From Portulaca oleracea (lineage: Eukaryota > Streptophyta > Magnoliopsida > Caryophyllales > Portulacaceae): a DNA stretch of 64,000 nucleotides. The translations under genes were made by a program, and so were the position numbers. Positions 1 through 11,870 of the stretch are shown in pieces. The notes below the pieces were generated by a model. It was not told where the DNA came from, searched no databases, and worked only from the letters and a program-made list of their open reading frames with translations. The stretch covers positions 24,279,179-24,343,178 of the forward strand of contig CM055893.1 in the NCBI GenBank assembly GCA_029582165.1, read 5' to 3'. The first letter of the stretch is position 1; each line of letters opens with the position of its first letter.

Positions 1-330
1 GTAATTATCTTAACTGTATTGACAGAAAGATAAGAACGGATAGAACTAGGTTTCTAACTTGAATCCACAAGAAAGACAACCTATGGCTAACGTGATCTAG
101 ACCGCAACCTAGGATCAAGCTCTTCCTAACCACTTGGGTGTCATGCCAAGATACAATAGAAGAAAAGGGGTGAGGTTTATCCAAACACTCGAGAGAAAGC
201 TAAAAGCTTAACTGATTTCATAATTTAAGGTTGATTGCTTGCCTTTGAGAGCAAGGTTGTTAAAATCGAGATCCTAACTCGAAACTATGGGGAAGGTTGC
301 TTGCCTTTAAGTGCTCAACTCAAAGTTTAT
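1..330 (-). repeat. Partial Ty3 LTR, cut by window start
   Basis: This stretch resembles 47,460-47,760, which lies inside the LTR of a minus-strand Ty3 element. Shared blocks include the text around 'caagctcttcct', 'accacttgg' and 'agctaaaagctt'. It is therefore probably the transcribed part of a minus-strand LTR of the same family. Its outer end lies beyond the window and no target duplication can be seen. Confidence 0.55.
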
Positions 331-1725
331 TCCTCAAACTCCTTTATTCATTCTTCTTTCATCAATCGTGACATCGACTTCGTTTTTCTCTAAATAAGTC
401 TAGAGGAACCCTTTGTAATCTCATTTTGACCTTCAATCTTTGGTTCTTATACTTCATTTATCTAAGCTATCTTTCCAAGGTTCAAGCGCCCTTCTTTGAT
501 TTCACCTTTCTACATCAATTTCCCTATGTAATTTCATTCCGGAATTCCTAATTTATTCTACTCTAGCTGCTGTCCGGGCCCATTTTGAAGCCCTTCCACT
601 CGTTTTTAGCCTCTGGTTCTGTTGACAAAGTTGTAGATTATGTTTTTCCCTATTCCGGGATGTACTCTTTCACTTCGTTTCGATTTTCCTAACTCAAGTT
701 ATGCTATAAACTTTATTTTTATATAACCTGAAATTTTTTTCCTAAGTTATTTCATTTATATTTTACTAATTTTCTAAACTTGTGAATCTAATTTAGAACC
801 TTATTCGGTTCTTCATTTCTACTTATTCTTATCTTAGTTGACAAGTTTCATAAGCCATCTCCAAGCCGAGCTGCGCCGCCAAGGTCACTAGCGTCTCAAG
901 GTACGTGAATTGTCCAGCTTTTACGATCTAAATTATAGTCGTAATTCATTCAATTTATGCCATGTCAAGTTTTATGGGTTACAATGACTTTATATTTAAC
1001 AGTGGACCCGCATTCTATGTTTATTCTTATATTCATGTTTTAGCACTCCTGATCAGAGTGCCTTGACCTGGCCAGTGTCGACTGCTTGACAGTCACTTAT
1101 TCCAAGTTTAGATCAACTTGGGCATACGCGTGTGTGAGGTGCTTGCACCGATCGTAAGGGTTCCACCTAATTTCTATCTTCATTGATTTGTGTTATGCAT
1201 ATGTTTATGTTCAGGTCATGCAAGTCCTATTTTACTACCCTTCCCGTATTTTCAAAATGAATTTAAATGCCGGCACCAAAACCGTTATCAAACGGTTTAC
1301 GTGCTGGAGGTTTGCGTACTGAGTGTTTCCCCACTCACCTTTTTGCAATGTTTTAATGTTTTGTTTTAGGAGTTTCGAGCTCCCAGGGCAAGGACAAGTC
1401 GGTTGCAAAGTAATTCAAGGTTCTTGAGGTAGTTCTCTAAGGTTTTCATCGGTCAGCAAGGACGAGCTGGAATTTTGGAAGTTGTTCTAGTTTTTAAGTT
1501 ATGTTTAAGTTATATACTTTATCCAGGGGTTGTATAAGTTTTATTTGTGAAGGTTCTCAAGTTAGTAAGTTATCTTGTGGTTTTGGAAGTATCTTTTGTG
1601 TGTTGTTGCCTTGTCTCTTTTGGGAGACGGCGGTAATGCCTTGACCTAAGGTGTTCCGCTGCGCTAATCGCAGGTTTGGGTTTCTAAGTGTAGTCTTAAC
1701 CTTGTGATTAAGGTTGGGGTGTTAC
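331..1725 (+). repeat. LTR of a Tekay-like Ty3 element, 3' end at 1,725
   Basis: The last ~400 bases follow the same plan as the 2.5-kb LTRs at 27,534 and 34,728: a GAGT..ACTCAC motif, then TTTTGTTTTAGGA near 1,360, a GGCGGTAATG.C block near 1,630, and a terminal GTTACA. The end at 1,725 directly abuts Athila RNase H sequence, so this LTR was inserted into Athila pol. The start is not defined; the boundary with the preceding repeat is approximate. Confidence 0.55.
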
Positions 1726-2050
1726 ACAAGAGCTTGATTGTGAGATTAGAGACAGGAAGGGAGCTGAGAATCCTGTAGCTGACCACCTTTCTAGGATTGT
1801 GCCTGATAATGTGAATGCCACCCCTATTGTCACTCAGTTTCCTGATGAACAACTCTTTAGTGTAGGGGTGGAACCTTGGTTTGCTGATATTGTGAATTTC
1901 AAAGTGATTGGAGAGATGCCTAGTGATTGGAACAAGCATGATAGGAATAGATTTCTTCACATCATGAAAAATTTTGTGTGGGATAACCCTTACTTGTTCA
2001 AATACTGTCCCGACCAGATACTTAGGAGATGTGTGCCCGATACTTCCTAA
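1726..2050 (+). pseudogene. Athila-type Ty3 pol: RNase H end and integrase start
   Basis: The frame reads EIRDRKGAENPVADHLSRI, the conserved end of the RNase H domain in Athila/Tat polyproteins. About 60 residues later comes YLFKYCPDQILRRCVPD, the start of the integrase zinc-binding region. The frame begins exactly at the end of the inserted LTR, so reverse transcriptase and the rest of RNase H are missing. It stops at 2,050 after CVPDTS, where the remaining zinc finger should follow; an internal deletion joins it to the integrase core. Confidence 0.85.
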
Positions 2051-2919
2051 TTCTTTTGGGAATGAGTATATTCTCCTAGCTGTTGATTATGTTTCTAAGT
2101 GGGTAGAAGTTATCCCTACTATATAAGAAGAATGATGCTCAGGTAGTTACTAAGTTCCTTAGAGAATACATCTTTGCTAGATTTGGCATGCCTAGAGCTA
2201 TCATTAGTGACCAGGGGACCCATTTCAACAATAGATCCTTTGAGGCCTTACTGAAAAGGTACTGAGTTGTGCATAGGTTCACCACCGCTTACCATCCACA
2301 GTCTAATGGTCAAGCGGAAGTCTACAATAGGCAAATTAAACAGATCTTAGAGAAAACTATGTCTAGGAATAGAAAAGATTGGTCTGTTAAGCTGATTGGT
2401 GCCTTGTGGGCCTACCGAACGGCCTATAAAACTCCAATTGGGATGTCACCCTATAGAGCTATTTTTGGGAAGCCTTGTCACTTACTTGTAGAGCTTGAAC
2501 ATAGAGCTTGGTGGGCTTTGAAAGCCCTTAACCTTGATCTTTCGGTAGCTGGTGAAGTGAGGAGACTTACACTTTGTGAGCTTGAGGAGTTGAGGAGAGA
2601 GGCTTATGAGAATGGGAGATTGAGTAAGGAGAGGTCTAAAATCTTACACGATAGGATTATCCATAGAAAGATCTTCTTCCCGGAGGAAAAGGTACTCCCT
2701 TATGACTCCCGGTTGCACCTTTTTGCTGGAATGTTGAGATCTAGGTGGACTCGACCCTTTGTTGTGACCCATGTGTTCCCTTCAGGAGTGATTGAGATTA
2801 AGGACCCATCTAATAATCTTGTGTGGAAGGTGAATGGGCATAGGTTGAAGCCTTTCTTAGAGTTCCCTGAAACTACTGACGTGGAATGTGTTACATTCCA
2901 TGACCCATCCATTGCTTGA
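2051..2919 (+). pseudogene. Athila-type Ty3 integrase core and C-terminus
   Basis: Starting in a different frame, LLAVDYVSKWVEVIPT is the start of the integrase catalytic core. A second motif near 2,200 (AIISDQGTHFNN) holds the second catalytic aspartate. From 2,269 an open frame of 216 codons carries [12 protein letters not shown] with the catalytic glutamate, the Athila signature [16 protein letters not shown], and the C-terminal [15 protein letters not shown] at 2,265-2,267 and a frame break near 2,125 inactivate it. With the fragment before it, this shows the Athila lineage clearly. Confidence 0.9.
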
Positions 2920-4657
2920 AGGAAGGTGAGTTGAAACTTTTGTATATATTATACATCTAATTTTTCTTTATTGCTTCTCCTAACTATGCATTGTGAAGTG
3001 AGAAGGAATGAGTCATGGTTTACATCCAAGTCTTTGCCTGAGAAGGTTAATGAGTGTATTGTGTTGCCCCCTTCCATTGATTTGTATACTCAATCTCCAT
3101 TTACAAGTCATTGGAGGATTTATTTGCAACCTAATCAGGTAATATCCTTCCGTTTCTTCTTAATACAGTTGGTGAGTAGCTTATTTTATTTTTCTTAGTG
3201 TGTTTCTTGATTTTCTTTTGGTGTGCTTGCTAATCTCTATTTCTATTCCAATGAGGACATTGTAACCCTTTTATGTAGGAGTGTGTGATGGCATGCATGT
3301 CGGCTTTCCTTTTTCTTTGTGCTTGGTGTTTGTATATATGTTTGCTCTAAGTTAGATCACCTAGCCTTTTGATTTTGTTTTTCTTAATTTTTTTTTGCCA
3401 AAAATTTGAAAAAAAAGGTGTGAAAAAGGAGGAAAAAGGGGGTGAAAAACCTCTAAAGTCTTCGTTTTTCCTTAGTTTTTGCTTTGTTTCTAGGATTATG
3501 TAGTTAATGCTTCGAAAACTTTCTTAATCTTCTTGAAAGAAAGTCGTATGAGCATTATCGTCCCTAGTTCAAGTATTGTCATGACTCATTTATTTAGATT
3601 CCCTTCGTTAAATGATTAATGACATCCTTGTTTCTTTCACGTTTTTTTTGAAACTGTGAGACTTTAGTAGACCACTTTCGAGCTTGTTGAAAAAGTGAAA
3701 GTTAATTAAATTGGAATAATTGGTTCATTGTCGGCAAAACCAACAAGGACCGGTGTGAGTGGGCGGCACTCACACCCCTTAATCACTTCGTTTGTGTATG
3801 GAGTAGCCTGAGTTGGGAGATGACCCCTTTTCGGAGGGTTCTTCCAATTCTCGAAAAAACCCGACTTATACCTAGCTTGGAAATGTAGTGTAAAAGTTGG
3901 TTCACCAACGTGGTTTTACGTGGGTGATTGCGGCACCCTCGTCCCTTAAGTACCTTGTTACATATGGAGCGAAACCACGCTGGGAGAGTAAACCCTTTCA
4001 CGGGCCGCGTACAATCTCGAAACATGCCAACTAGAAAAAAAAAAAAGAGAGAAAAAGAAAGAAAAAGCTTATTAAGTGAATAAGTGTAAAGTTTTTCTTT
4101 GCGTCTCCTGCAGTCCTCACCAAGCCAAGGGCGACACAAGCAAGGGAGGATGACACCTAAATAACCTTTTTGCTTCGATACAAGCTTGGAATGTGAGTTT
4201 TCTCTAGATCAATCATAATCAATTAGAATACACTTGCACTTGAGCACATAGGATCTTATTTTGTAGGAGATGTTTGGGAATCGAAAACCTTAAATATTGG
4301 CAATTTCTTGGATTAGGTTGTCCAGATGTGCTCATATTGGTTCCTTTTGATTGATTAGTATCGTTTTCCTTGCAACGATTGCATGATTCCTTGAGTAAGC
4401 AGTTCTTTCTTTCCTTTCTTTTCAAACCTTGTTTTGTTTTTCACTTTCCCTTTCCCCTTTTTGTTTGGCTTTTGTGGGTATAGCGTCTATAAACTCTCAC
4501 GAGACCTTCCTCGTCCACTTGGGCTACCAAGGGGTTCCAAGGGCTTGATGCATATGCTAAATGCATTCGTGATTGCTGCGAAAGTGAGTTAGGATAGTTA
4601 GTTTCTTTTTCTTCTTTGTTTTAGTTTACTCGGGGCGAGCAAACCCTTGTGTGGGAG
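2920..4657 (+). other. Athila 3' non-coding region with polypurine tract
   Basis: There is no convincing gene here. The region is rich in T-runs and purine runs. Two diverged ~100-bp repeats lie at 3,757-3,862 and 3,930-4,028. Its last 240 bases match 38,770-39,032, another Athila tail, including the shared 'ctcg(t)ccac(t/c)tgggct' and 'cgagcaaa' blocks. It ends in GTGTGGGAG (4,649-4,657), a polypurine tract next to the LTR start. No envelope-like ORF survives. Confidence 0.7.
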
Positions 4658-4825
4658 TGTTGTTCGGTCTCGTTTTGAGCCGAATTGATATCATTTATAA
4701 GGTGTTTAGCTTGTTTTAGCCCCTTGATTATAAATTAGTTATGATGATTTTGAGCTTTTGAAGGATAATAAAAACTTAGAAGGAAAACCAAGACAAAAAG
4801 ATAAAAATCTGCAAAAACCCAGCAG

Positions 4826-5180
4826 TGTAGCGCCCGCTACACTAGGCGTAGCGCCCGCGACATATGGGTAACGCCCGCCACACTAGGCGTGACACCTGCT
4901 ATAGTAGCATCCGAGAAATCAGAATTCTTCCTTCATAGTGTTGCGCCCGCTACGCTGAGGGTGACGCCCGCGACGTCCAAATGCCAAAAATGCAAAATCA
5001 GCCAAGCGAAACAGTGCCAACCACGGGCACTCCGTAGCATATGCCACGGACCTTGATGACTCGTCGCGCCCGTGACGATACGGGTAGTGCCCGCGATGGC
5101 TGTTGAGCGAGTGACAGACGAAATGGACCAGAGTAGGCGTCGCGCCCCCAACGCTGGGTGTAGCACCCACGACCGATCGG
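4826..5180 (+). repeat. GC-rich short repeats in the Athila LTR
   Basis: About nine imperfect copies of a ~20-bp CpG-rich motif built on GCGCCCGCTAC and CTAGGCGT stand out from the AT-rich surroundings. They lie just upstream of the TATA box, in the U3 part of the LTR. Confidence 0.75.
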
Positions 5181-5260
5181 AAATCTACGAAAAAATGTGT
5201 GGCGGTTGTTCTTTTAATTTGGGCTTAATTGTAGGGTTTGGGCCTTGTTTATTCCTCCTA

Positions 5261-5267
5261 TATATAC
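5261..5267 (+). promoter_or_regulatory. Probable TATA box of the Athila LTR
   Basis: TATATAC occurs about 80 bases after the GC-rich repeats and ~600 bases into the LTR. Transcription would start roughly 30 bases further on. Confidence 0.5.
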
Positions 5268-6059
5268 TTAAGTAAATTCAGCATCATTATCAATTAGAAA
5301 TCATTATCTTTACTTTAGGTTTAGTCTACTTTTATCATTAAGCTCTAATTAATTTCTAGGTTTTCTGAAGTCCCCTTTCAATTGTAATCAACTCTCTTTC
5401 AATTTCAATTCAAGAAATTTCTCAAGTTTTGTTCTCTCTAGTTTTTATTGTTGTCTTGTTATTCATGTTTCACTAGTTTTAGTCACAAAATCATCCAATC
5501 AATTTAAGTGAAGAGGAGGATTAAGGGTCTCATAAATCCTCCTACCAAGTGAGGATTTGGGGATTCTTAGTAATCCAAATTACAACATTCTTGTTTGTTC
5601 GGGAGAAGGTTCGTGATGAAGATCAAGAAGAAGTTCAAAGATGAAGGATCAAAGTTTTGGATTAGAGTAGAGTGAAGATTTTGGGAATGCTAGGCATAAT
5701 TTCTTGTTTTCAATTTCTTTATCAGATTGAGTTTAATGTTTTTTTCTTATTCATTGCTTTCAATAGCTTCCTTAGTTAGAGATTTTCTTTCTTGTTGAAA
5801 TTAGGTTTCGTTCATCTTTCATGCTTGCTTGATTGTTGTTATTATGAATCCATGTTTAAGCTAGTTTAATTGCTTTCCTTTTCAATTATTTATTGCTTTT
5901 TGCATTTGAAAATCCCCAATCAAACCAATTTCCTAGAAACCTAACACCCATCCCTGAGGTACGAAAACCCTTACTTAGGAAACCCAATTATCTACAACCG
6001 AACAACCAACACAATAAATCTATTATTTAGATTGAATTGCAGCAATGCGAAAAAAATGA

Positions 6060-7190
6060 TGATTAAATCATAGCAACAACTCGACAGAACGGTCTTGTCT
6101 GTCGACCCACTGGGTTTTGTAACGTTGCGCAGCATTTAGGGATGAAACCAGCCGTTGTAAGGTTGTTATATTATAGTGGATGTTGTGCAGCATTCGTCCC
6201 GGATAATATTATTTCCTAATTCCCTATGGATAATATTTCGAGAGGTTAAATGATGATCACGTCATATGTTTTTATTATTTTGGTCAATTGGGTTTTATTC
6301 ATAAATAATATCTATAATATAGTTTCCTAATTCCCTTGTGGATATATTTACGTACTTATTTTGCAATAAAAGAAGAAATATAAAAAGGATCACAGTAATA
6401 TCTTTAGAGATATTATTTTTATTTTATTCTGATTCTAGAATTATTCCCTCTTCTATGTTATAAATAGACACGCTCCCTATTCATTTGAAAGAGAGGCTAA
6501 ATTCCACAATATTTAGCTGAATTGGCGCTAAAGTATTCTAAGACTATTTCGTCGGTTTGATGCAACCCTTCTAATTAACATACAGTAACTGTTTTAGACT
6601 ACACTTGTGGATTTGTAATTCTCTAACCTTTAATCTTTCCATGAAATTTACTAATGTGTGTTTTACATGTCCAAATATATGTCGAAAGTTGACATCTTTG
6701 GTGTTCTTTTGATGTTTCCTCGATGAAAAAAATTTAGTAGAGTCTGTCTCTAATTGATGAATCTTATGTTTTTATTCTAAAATTGTAACCTAACCCCTGA
6801 TCCCTTTAATATCTAATTTATCGCTTGTTTAGAGTAAAATTCTTTATTTGTTAATTTTCTCAAAATTAACTGGCAAATCTTGTATTTCTTTTGATTTAAT
6901 TTGATGTCGTTTAAGATTTTGCAAGTAAATCGACTATTTAAACCAAGACCAATATAATGATCTCAAACTGACTTAGAAGCATTGTGCAACATTTCAAAGA
7001 AAGTGTTGAGCAGTGTTTATCCCAAAACACTGCATAGCATACCAGTTTGTCGCGAGGCAAATTCTGGGTTTTATCCTGTTTATTCGTTCATTGATTACTT
7101 GCTCTCTCTGATTTCCTAGTCCCGATTAATTAAATATGTAATATATTTGGATCATCGATTAATTTGAACAAAACATAATAGGCTTAAATC
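6060..7190 (+). repeat. Probable partial LTR, second family
   Basis: It contains a TATAAATAG box (6,459-6,467) and, near 6,736, 'tagtagagtctgt', followed by 'aactggcaaatc' near 6,869. The same order (TATA box, TAGTAGAGTCTGT, AACTGGCGAATC) occurs at 54,975-55,487, so the two are related LTRs. Variants of 'gcagcatt' recur around 6,120-6,190 and 6,975-7,040. The ends are not defined. Confidence 0.45.
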
Positions 7191-7199
7191 TAATAGTTA

Positions 7200-7690
7200 A
7201 TTAGTCTTTATTCCCATGCAATGTTTAGCCGCAGCATAGTGCAGGTGTAATTGGTTTATCCACAGGGAGTTGAGGCTTCCAAACCTAAGAATTTAACGAA
7301 CTCTCACCTCTACGCTTAATGTTTGAGGTTTTCGGTGTTTGGTAATCTACTTAGCTAAAGATCAAAAGAAAAGTTACAATAAAAAGGTAAAAGAGTTCGG
7401 ACGTATTACCGGGCCTCCCAACGAGAGAAAATGAGTCGATGAAGAGGTTTAAGGATGATTTATAGACAAGTTATTCAATACGAGAATTACACAAATGAGT
7501 TAGCATCAAATCCCTCTCGTCAACGATTGGATTCGGATGTTTACACTCTAGATTCCACCACTATTCCCATAGGGATGGTTTCTAGATAGCATGATGACCT
7601 AATTCTCCTAATCGGACACTAATCACAAGGTTCGGTCTGGGATGTTCCCATCTTTTGTCGGGTTTCTTTTCTGCGAAGGGAACTAGTCAT
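7200..7690 (-). repeat. Probable partial LTR, U5 part
   Basis: On the minus strand the block near 7,255 reads CTCCCTGTGGATAAACC, the motif that sits near the 3' ends of the other Athila-like LTRs here. The segment at 7,586-7,626 is nearly identical to 58,031-58,069, which lies in another minus-strand LTR. The boundaries are uncertain. Confidence 0.4.
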
Positions 7691-7699
7691 CCGGGATCG

Positions 7700-7904
7700 T
7701 CGTCTTTTTGTCACCAAACTAGTCATAGGAGGGAAGGAGGGTAACCCCGCTGGTTCTGAAAATACAGCCCCTATCTTCCCTCCCCAATCACCGCAAGTAG
7801 CCCAGAATACGAGAGACTTGAAAGCCCTTAGCCTGTTAATGAGGCCTTGGGGAGATCACCTACCCCTATCTTATTAGAGCCATAGAGCTCGTATGGAATG
7901 GAAG
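7700..7904 (+). pseudogene. LINE ORF1 fragment, upstream part, moved by inversion
   Basis: From 7,839 the frame begins MRPWGDH and runs 22 codons to 7,904, with one stop, ending MEWK. PW-D-L followed by a spaced W resembles the start of the DUF4283 domain in plant L1 ORF1 proteins. The next residues expected in that domain lie on the minus strand from 38,234 downward. If the inversion described in the findings is undone, the two pieces join in frame. On its own this fragment would be too weak to call. Confidence 0.5.
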
Positions 7905-8420
7905 TAGACCTGTCAGTTCGGTCGGTCGGGCGGTTTCGGGTCGGTCGTATATCGGGTTCGGGTAAATACGGGTCCAGTGTATTTCGGGTTCGGGAAAATA
8001 CGGGCGGTGTATTTCGGTTTCGGGTCAACCCAACGGGTTATGATTGTGACATTTTCCGTTTTTTCTTTTTCAAAAATGGTATCTAAATATTACTTTTTGT
8101 ACAATATACATAATAAAATATGATTATCGTCTAGTAATGATAGATAATTATAACTATTTTAACTTAAATAAGTGAAATAACAAATAAATAAGTTGCGCTT
8201 ATAGTTTAATAGTTAAAAATTTCAATGCAAAGTCACAAATTTTAATAAAGTTCAACTTAAAAAGTTAAATTTTCGGGTCAAACGGGCGGGTCGGGTTTGA
8301 CCCACTAATTTTCGGGTTCGGTATACTTCGGGTTTAGTTCAAAAAATCGTGTTCAAAACCCAAAAATTTCGGGCGGATTCGGGTCGGATTATCGGGTCGG
8401 GTCAGAAACTGCCAGGTCTA
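7905..8420. mobile_element. hAT-type MITE, copy 1
   Basis: The termini are inverted repeats: TAGACCTGTCAGTT at the left, AACTGCCAGGTCTA at the right. Subterminal sequence is full of GGGTCGGGT and TTCGGGT; the centre is AT-rich and non-coding. Its inverted partner is at 38,243-38,746 and the central ~300 bp are almost identical. The flanking octamers do not match each other (AATGGAAG left, ATCTCGAC right), but each matches one flank of the partner. This explains the apparent lack of a target duplication. Confidence 0.85.
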
Positions 8421-8609
8421 ATCTCGACATTTGTGAACTACATTTACCTTAGCTGAAAACAAAACCAATGATATTTGTGAACGACATTTGTGAACGACAT
8501 TTGTGAACTACATTGGAAGATAATAATCTAGTAAATTACATTTACCCTAGCTTATATTTGTGGTAATAATTTTTACACACCCGACATTTGTGAACTAATT
8601 GTTACCTTA

Positions 8610-10083
8610 TGTATCGTGGTTTTTTGTACCCCGGTTTTGTCGTTCTCTCTCAGGGAGCTAGGGGCCTTGGCTAGGTCAATCTGACTTTAGGTGAGGTTTA
8701 AGGATCACAAGACAACAAGAGGTTTTCAGGTAAAGGACTGCACAACAGAACGCAAACATGGCTAAGGTTCAGTCAAGAAAGAAACTATGGGTGTCGGGAG
8801 ATTTCGGGATGCAAACAGTAATTAGGACGAGGGTTTCGCAATCAGGAAACAATAAATCAATAGAATCAAATGACAGTCCCGTTAAAACAACCCACCGGAT
8901 TTCCTTTTTCAAGGTAATCCGGATTAACTTCCTACAAGTCCTCCACGGACCCAGAGGATAAGAGGAACGGGACTCTCTAGTTAACCTCTTTCCACTCTCG
9001 TGGGCGAGCGTTAACTATCCCAATTCCCACCTTCCAACGAGTGTTGGATGTATTCAAGAGCTTTCGATCTCGAATATATCCCACTTGAAAGAAGGATAGG
9101 ATTGGGAAATTGATTCCACTACGAATTACCTCCTAAAATTGTTAACCCAATCCGAATCAACCATTTACATCCTTAGTTTCTCCCTAACCCATAAGGGTTC
9201 TAGCCTCTAATCATCTTAACTAACATGCTAACAACAATAATAACTTCACTATTCATGCTTAAAACAGAAAATCTAGATAATCAAAGCAACAATCAAGTAA
9301 CAACAAACACCAAACAACAAAAACAGAGATTGTAAAGTAAATAGATGAATTAAAGAGAGTAAGGGTAAGAAATGCTCATTAATTTGATGCCAATGGAAGG
9401 ATGATCCAGAATAATAAGAATCCAAGCTCCAAAATAAGTTAAATCTTCAGAACTTCAATAGAATTCCAATAAAATCCACAGCAAATGCAATAAACCAAGT
9501 GTAATTACTCACTAATCACTAAGAAATCACTTTAATCTCCCTCTAATTGTAAGCTAAAATGTTGATATTACCATAGATAGCTGTCTCTCTAACCTAATCG
9601 TTCAAGGGGTAATATATACAACTCAAGGTGGTTACTCAAAACACAGCACTTCATATAACAGAATTTCTGAACCCGCAGGGGACCGCAGGTGCGGTCCTCC
9701 GAAGCTCAGGCGATTCTTCTCTTCTCCCTTCGCAAGATCGCGGGTGTGGTCTGAGGATCGCAGGTGCGGTCCCTCTCGGGTTACTTGCTCCTTGCCCCAG
9801 CCTTGGTCGACCACCGCAGCTGCTGTCTATGGGACCGCAGCTGCGGTCCTCCATGGCTGGCTTGGATCTTCTTCTTTACTTCGCTTTTGACCCGGTCAAG
9901 ACCGGGGAAACTTCGGGATTCCCAAAATAGCTCTAAAATAGCCCTTTTTACCACGTTTTGAGTAAAAACTCCAAAATCTACAAAATAACCAAAAACGTAT
10001 TAAAAGTTATGAAATTAAAACACGAAACGAGTCAAAAGCCTAAGAATTAAGGCGCTATTTAGACACAAAATTGGGACTAAACA
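8610..10083 (-). mobile_element. Solo LTR (Athila-like), 1,474 bp
   Basis: On the minus strand it begins TGTTTAGTCCC at 10,083 and ends CGATACA at 8,610. It is flanked by a perfect 5-bp direct repeat, CCTTA on the plus strand, at 8,605-8,609 and 10,084-10,088. No internal sequence is present, so the two LTRs of an element have recombined. The same family occurs as a truncated copy at 39,033-40,037. It contains a GC-rich block (9,676-9,862) and a TATA box on the minus strand (9,611-9,618). Confidence 0.92.
9676..9862 (-). repeat. GC-rich quasi-palindromes in the solo LTR
   Basis: Repeats of the type GACCGCAGGTGCGGTCC and GACCGCAGCTGCGGTCC occur at least four times. Each is a near-palindrome centred on a CpG-containing core. 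In the LTR's orientation the block lies ~60 bp upstream of the TATA box. Confidence 0.8.
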
Positions 10084-10649
10084 CCTTACCTGACATTAAG
10101 TGTTCATATATTTAAACCTCCTAAAATATTTTATAAATGATGTTTGTTGGATTTTTCGGCGAACATTAAAAAGATAAATATGAATTGACTTTTTTTACCC
10201 TTGATATTAATTCATATGACTTTCAATTAACATAAATTGATGTTTTTACCCTTAATATTAATTCATATGGTATTTATACCCCAACCCTTTCTCTACTTTA
10301 TTTCTTCGAAAACCTAATCCCTCCCCATTCTAAAAATGAAAACCCAATTATAAAATATCTTATAAAATATCAAGAGTGAACAATCAATTATAATGGAAGA
10401 AATATCTTATAATGAAAATGAAAAATAAAAATAAATTAATATCAAGGGTAAAAAAATTCAGTTAATATTTATCTTTTTAATGTTCGTCGGAAAATCCAAC
10501 AAAATTCAAATATAAAATATCTTAGGAGGTTTAAATATATGAACTCTTAATCTCAGGTAAGGTAAAAATTATTCCACAAATGTTGGGTGTGTAAAAATTA
10601 TTACCACAAATGTCAGATAGGGTAAATGTAATTTACTCGATAATAATCT

Positions 10650-11145
10650 CTATTATATTTTTGTACGCCCACGGTTCAATTAAAAATAAAGTTGCATTTC
10701 GTGAACCACCACCAATTTTGTACCGTAAATATTATGGATTTTGATTTGTATTTGTTTCCAACTTAGCACTATGCTTCCCCACTATTTTTTAGGAAATTTA
10801 CAACTTTGTCTCAATTGTATTAGATATTTTATATAATTGTTATGATTTGCCCTTTTATTCCTTACAAAATCATAATAATTGTTCGAATTCTCGAAAAAGG
10901 ATCTGAAAATTCTTTTAGTAACTACAATTTATAACCTTCTTGGTGGCATGAATGAAAGAATAATTAGAAGTATCTAAAAATTTCGAAAACCCCATAGTGA
11001 AAGTATGGATGTAGATTCGATACCAAAAAACTACCATTTTATTTTTTTGGGACTGACGACATACAAAAATAAAGTACGGACTAGTATCAGTTAGATATGG
11101 AGGTATATAGTACATAATGGCTAAAAGGCCTTTTCTCTCTCCTTT

Positions 11146-11217
<72 letters not shown>

Positions 11218-11870
11218 CTGTTTGTTCCACATAGGAAGAGTTGTGATGTTTTAAATGGGTTTAAATATTCTCATTTCCTATATTTTGGTATATTGGCTTG
11301 AAGATAGATTTTATGGAGGAGGGCTTGGTTTTGGCTTCCATACGCGCATGTCGCCGCCGCCGTCTGTCCGTCCGGGCAGGGTGCGGGTCAAGGGTCAGGT
11401 CCTTTTGGTTCCAGATTGTTCTTTTTGCGTTGACTAGATTAATTCTTCCAGATTTCTCTTATTAATGTCGCATATTTTACACCTCTTATTAATTCTCAAT
11501 TAATTCGCCTTGATTCTTGCCTCTATTTATTGTGTTTGTCTCTTCCATTTTTGTCATTCCAACAGTCATATCTTTCCTATAAATTAGCTTGCTAGACTGT
11601 TTGAACACATAGAACACATAACCATCTTCCCTTGTCTTCTTTTCTTTTCCTGAGGCAAATAGTTTTCCATACTCCAAGTTCTATGCCGCGAGTGCATGTG
11701 TCTAGGGGCTCACTGAGTTAACCTTAGGGAGTGACCGAATTTTCTCGATTGGCACCAAGGTCGGGTCGTAATCTCTTATAAGGCAGTGGTCATCCCACAA
11801 CTCAGTTTCTATCTTTCCCACAGCCTTGATCTTCATATTTTTCTAACAATTTGAAAGTGATTAAGATCAA
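10650..11870. other. No gene; microsatellite and possible copia leader
   Basis: A (TA)n tract of about 64 bp lies at 11,149-11,212. Around 11,340-11,400 there is a GC-rich 'gccgccgccg' patch. The last few hundred bases before 11,870 probably hold the 5' end of the copia element that follows, but I could not find an LTR boundary or primer-binding site. Confidence 0.5.

Larger units (their letters stand above)
4658..6003 (+). repeat. Athila 3' LTR
   Basis: It starts TGTTGTTCGG directly after the polypurine tract. It contains a GC-rich repeat block, a TATA box at 5,261 and a late TCCCTGAGGTACGA block at 5,952, which corresponds to TCCCTGTGGGAACGA near the end of the LTR at 44,735. The 3' end is placed near 6,003 by that similarity only. 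The 5' LTR of the element is not in the window. Confidence 0.65.
8530..10638. mobile_element. MULE-type MITE split by a solo LTR
   Basis: Without the LTR inside it, this is a ~630-bp element with long terminal inverted repeats: AGTAAATTACATTTACCCT at the left and its near-perfect complement at 10,619-10,637. The similarity continues inward for over 200 bases on each side. Both outer flanks carry GATAATAATCT (8,519-8,529 and 10,639-10,649), a target duplication of 10-11 bp, close to the 9-11 bp typical of Mutator-like elements. It has no coding capacity. Confidence 0.8.

Noticed and set aside
4826..5180. Regularly spaced GC-rich repeats as a possible CRISPR-like array
   Set aside because: The units are imperfect and short, the spacers are not unique, and the block lies inside a plant LTR promoter.
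7905..8420. MITE copy 1 dismissed at first as lacking a target duplication
   Set aside because: Its flanks do not match each other, but each matches a flank of the inverted copy at 38,243, so the duplications exist and are exchanged.
9632..9930. Pro/Gly/Arg-rich ORFs on both strands
   Set aside because: They are produced by the GC-rich quasi-palindromes of the LTR and recur, with changes, at 39,155-39,468.
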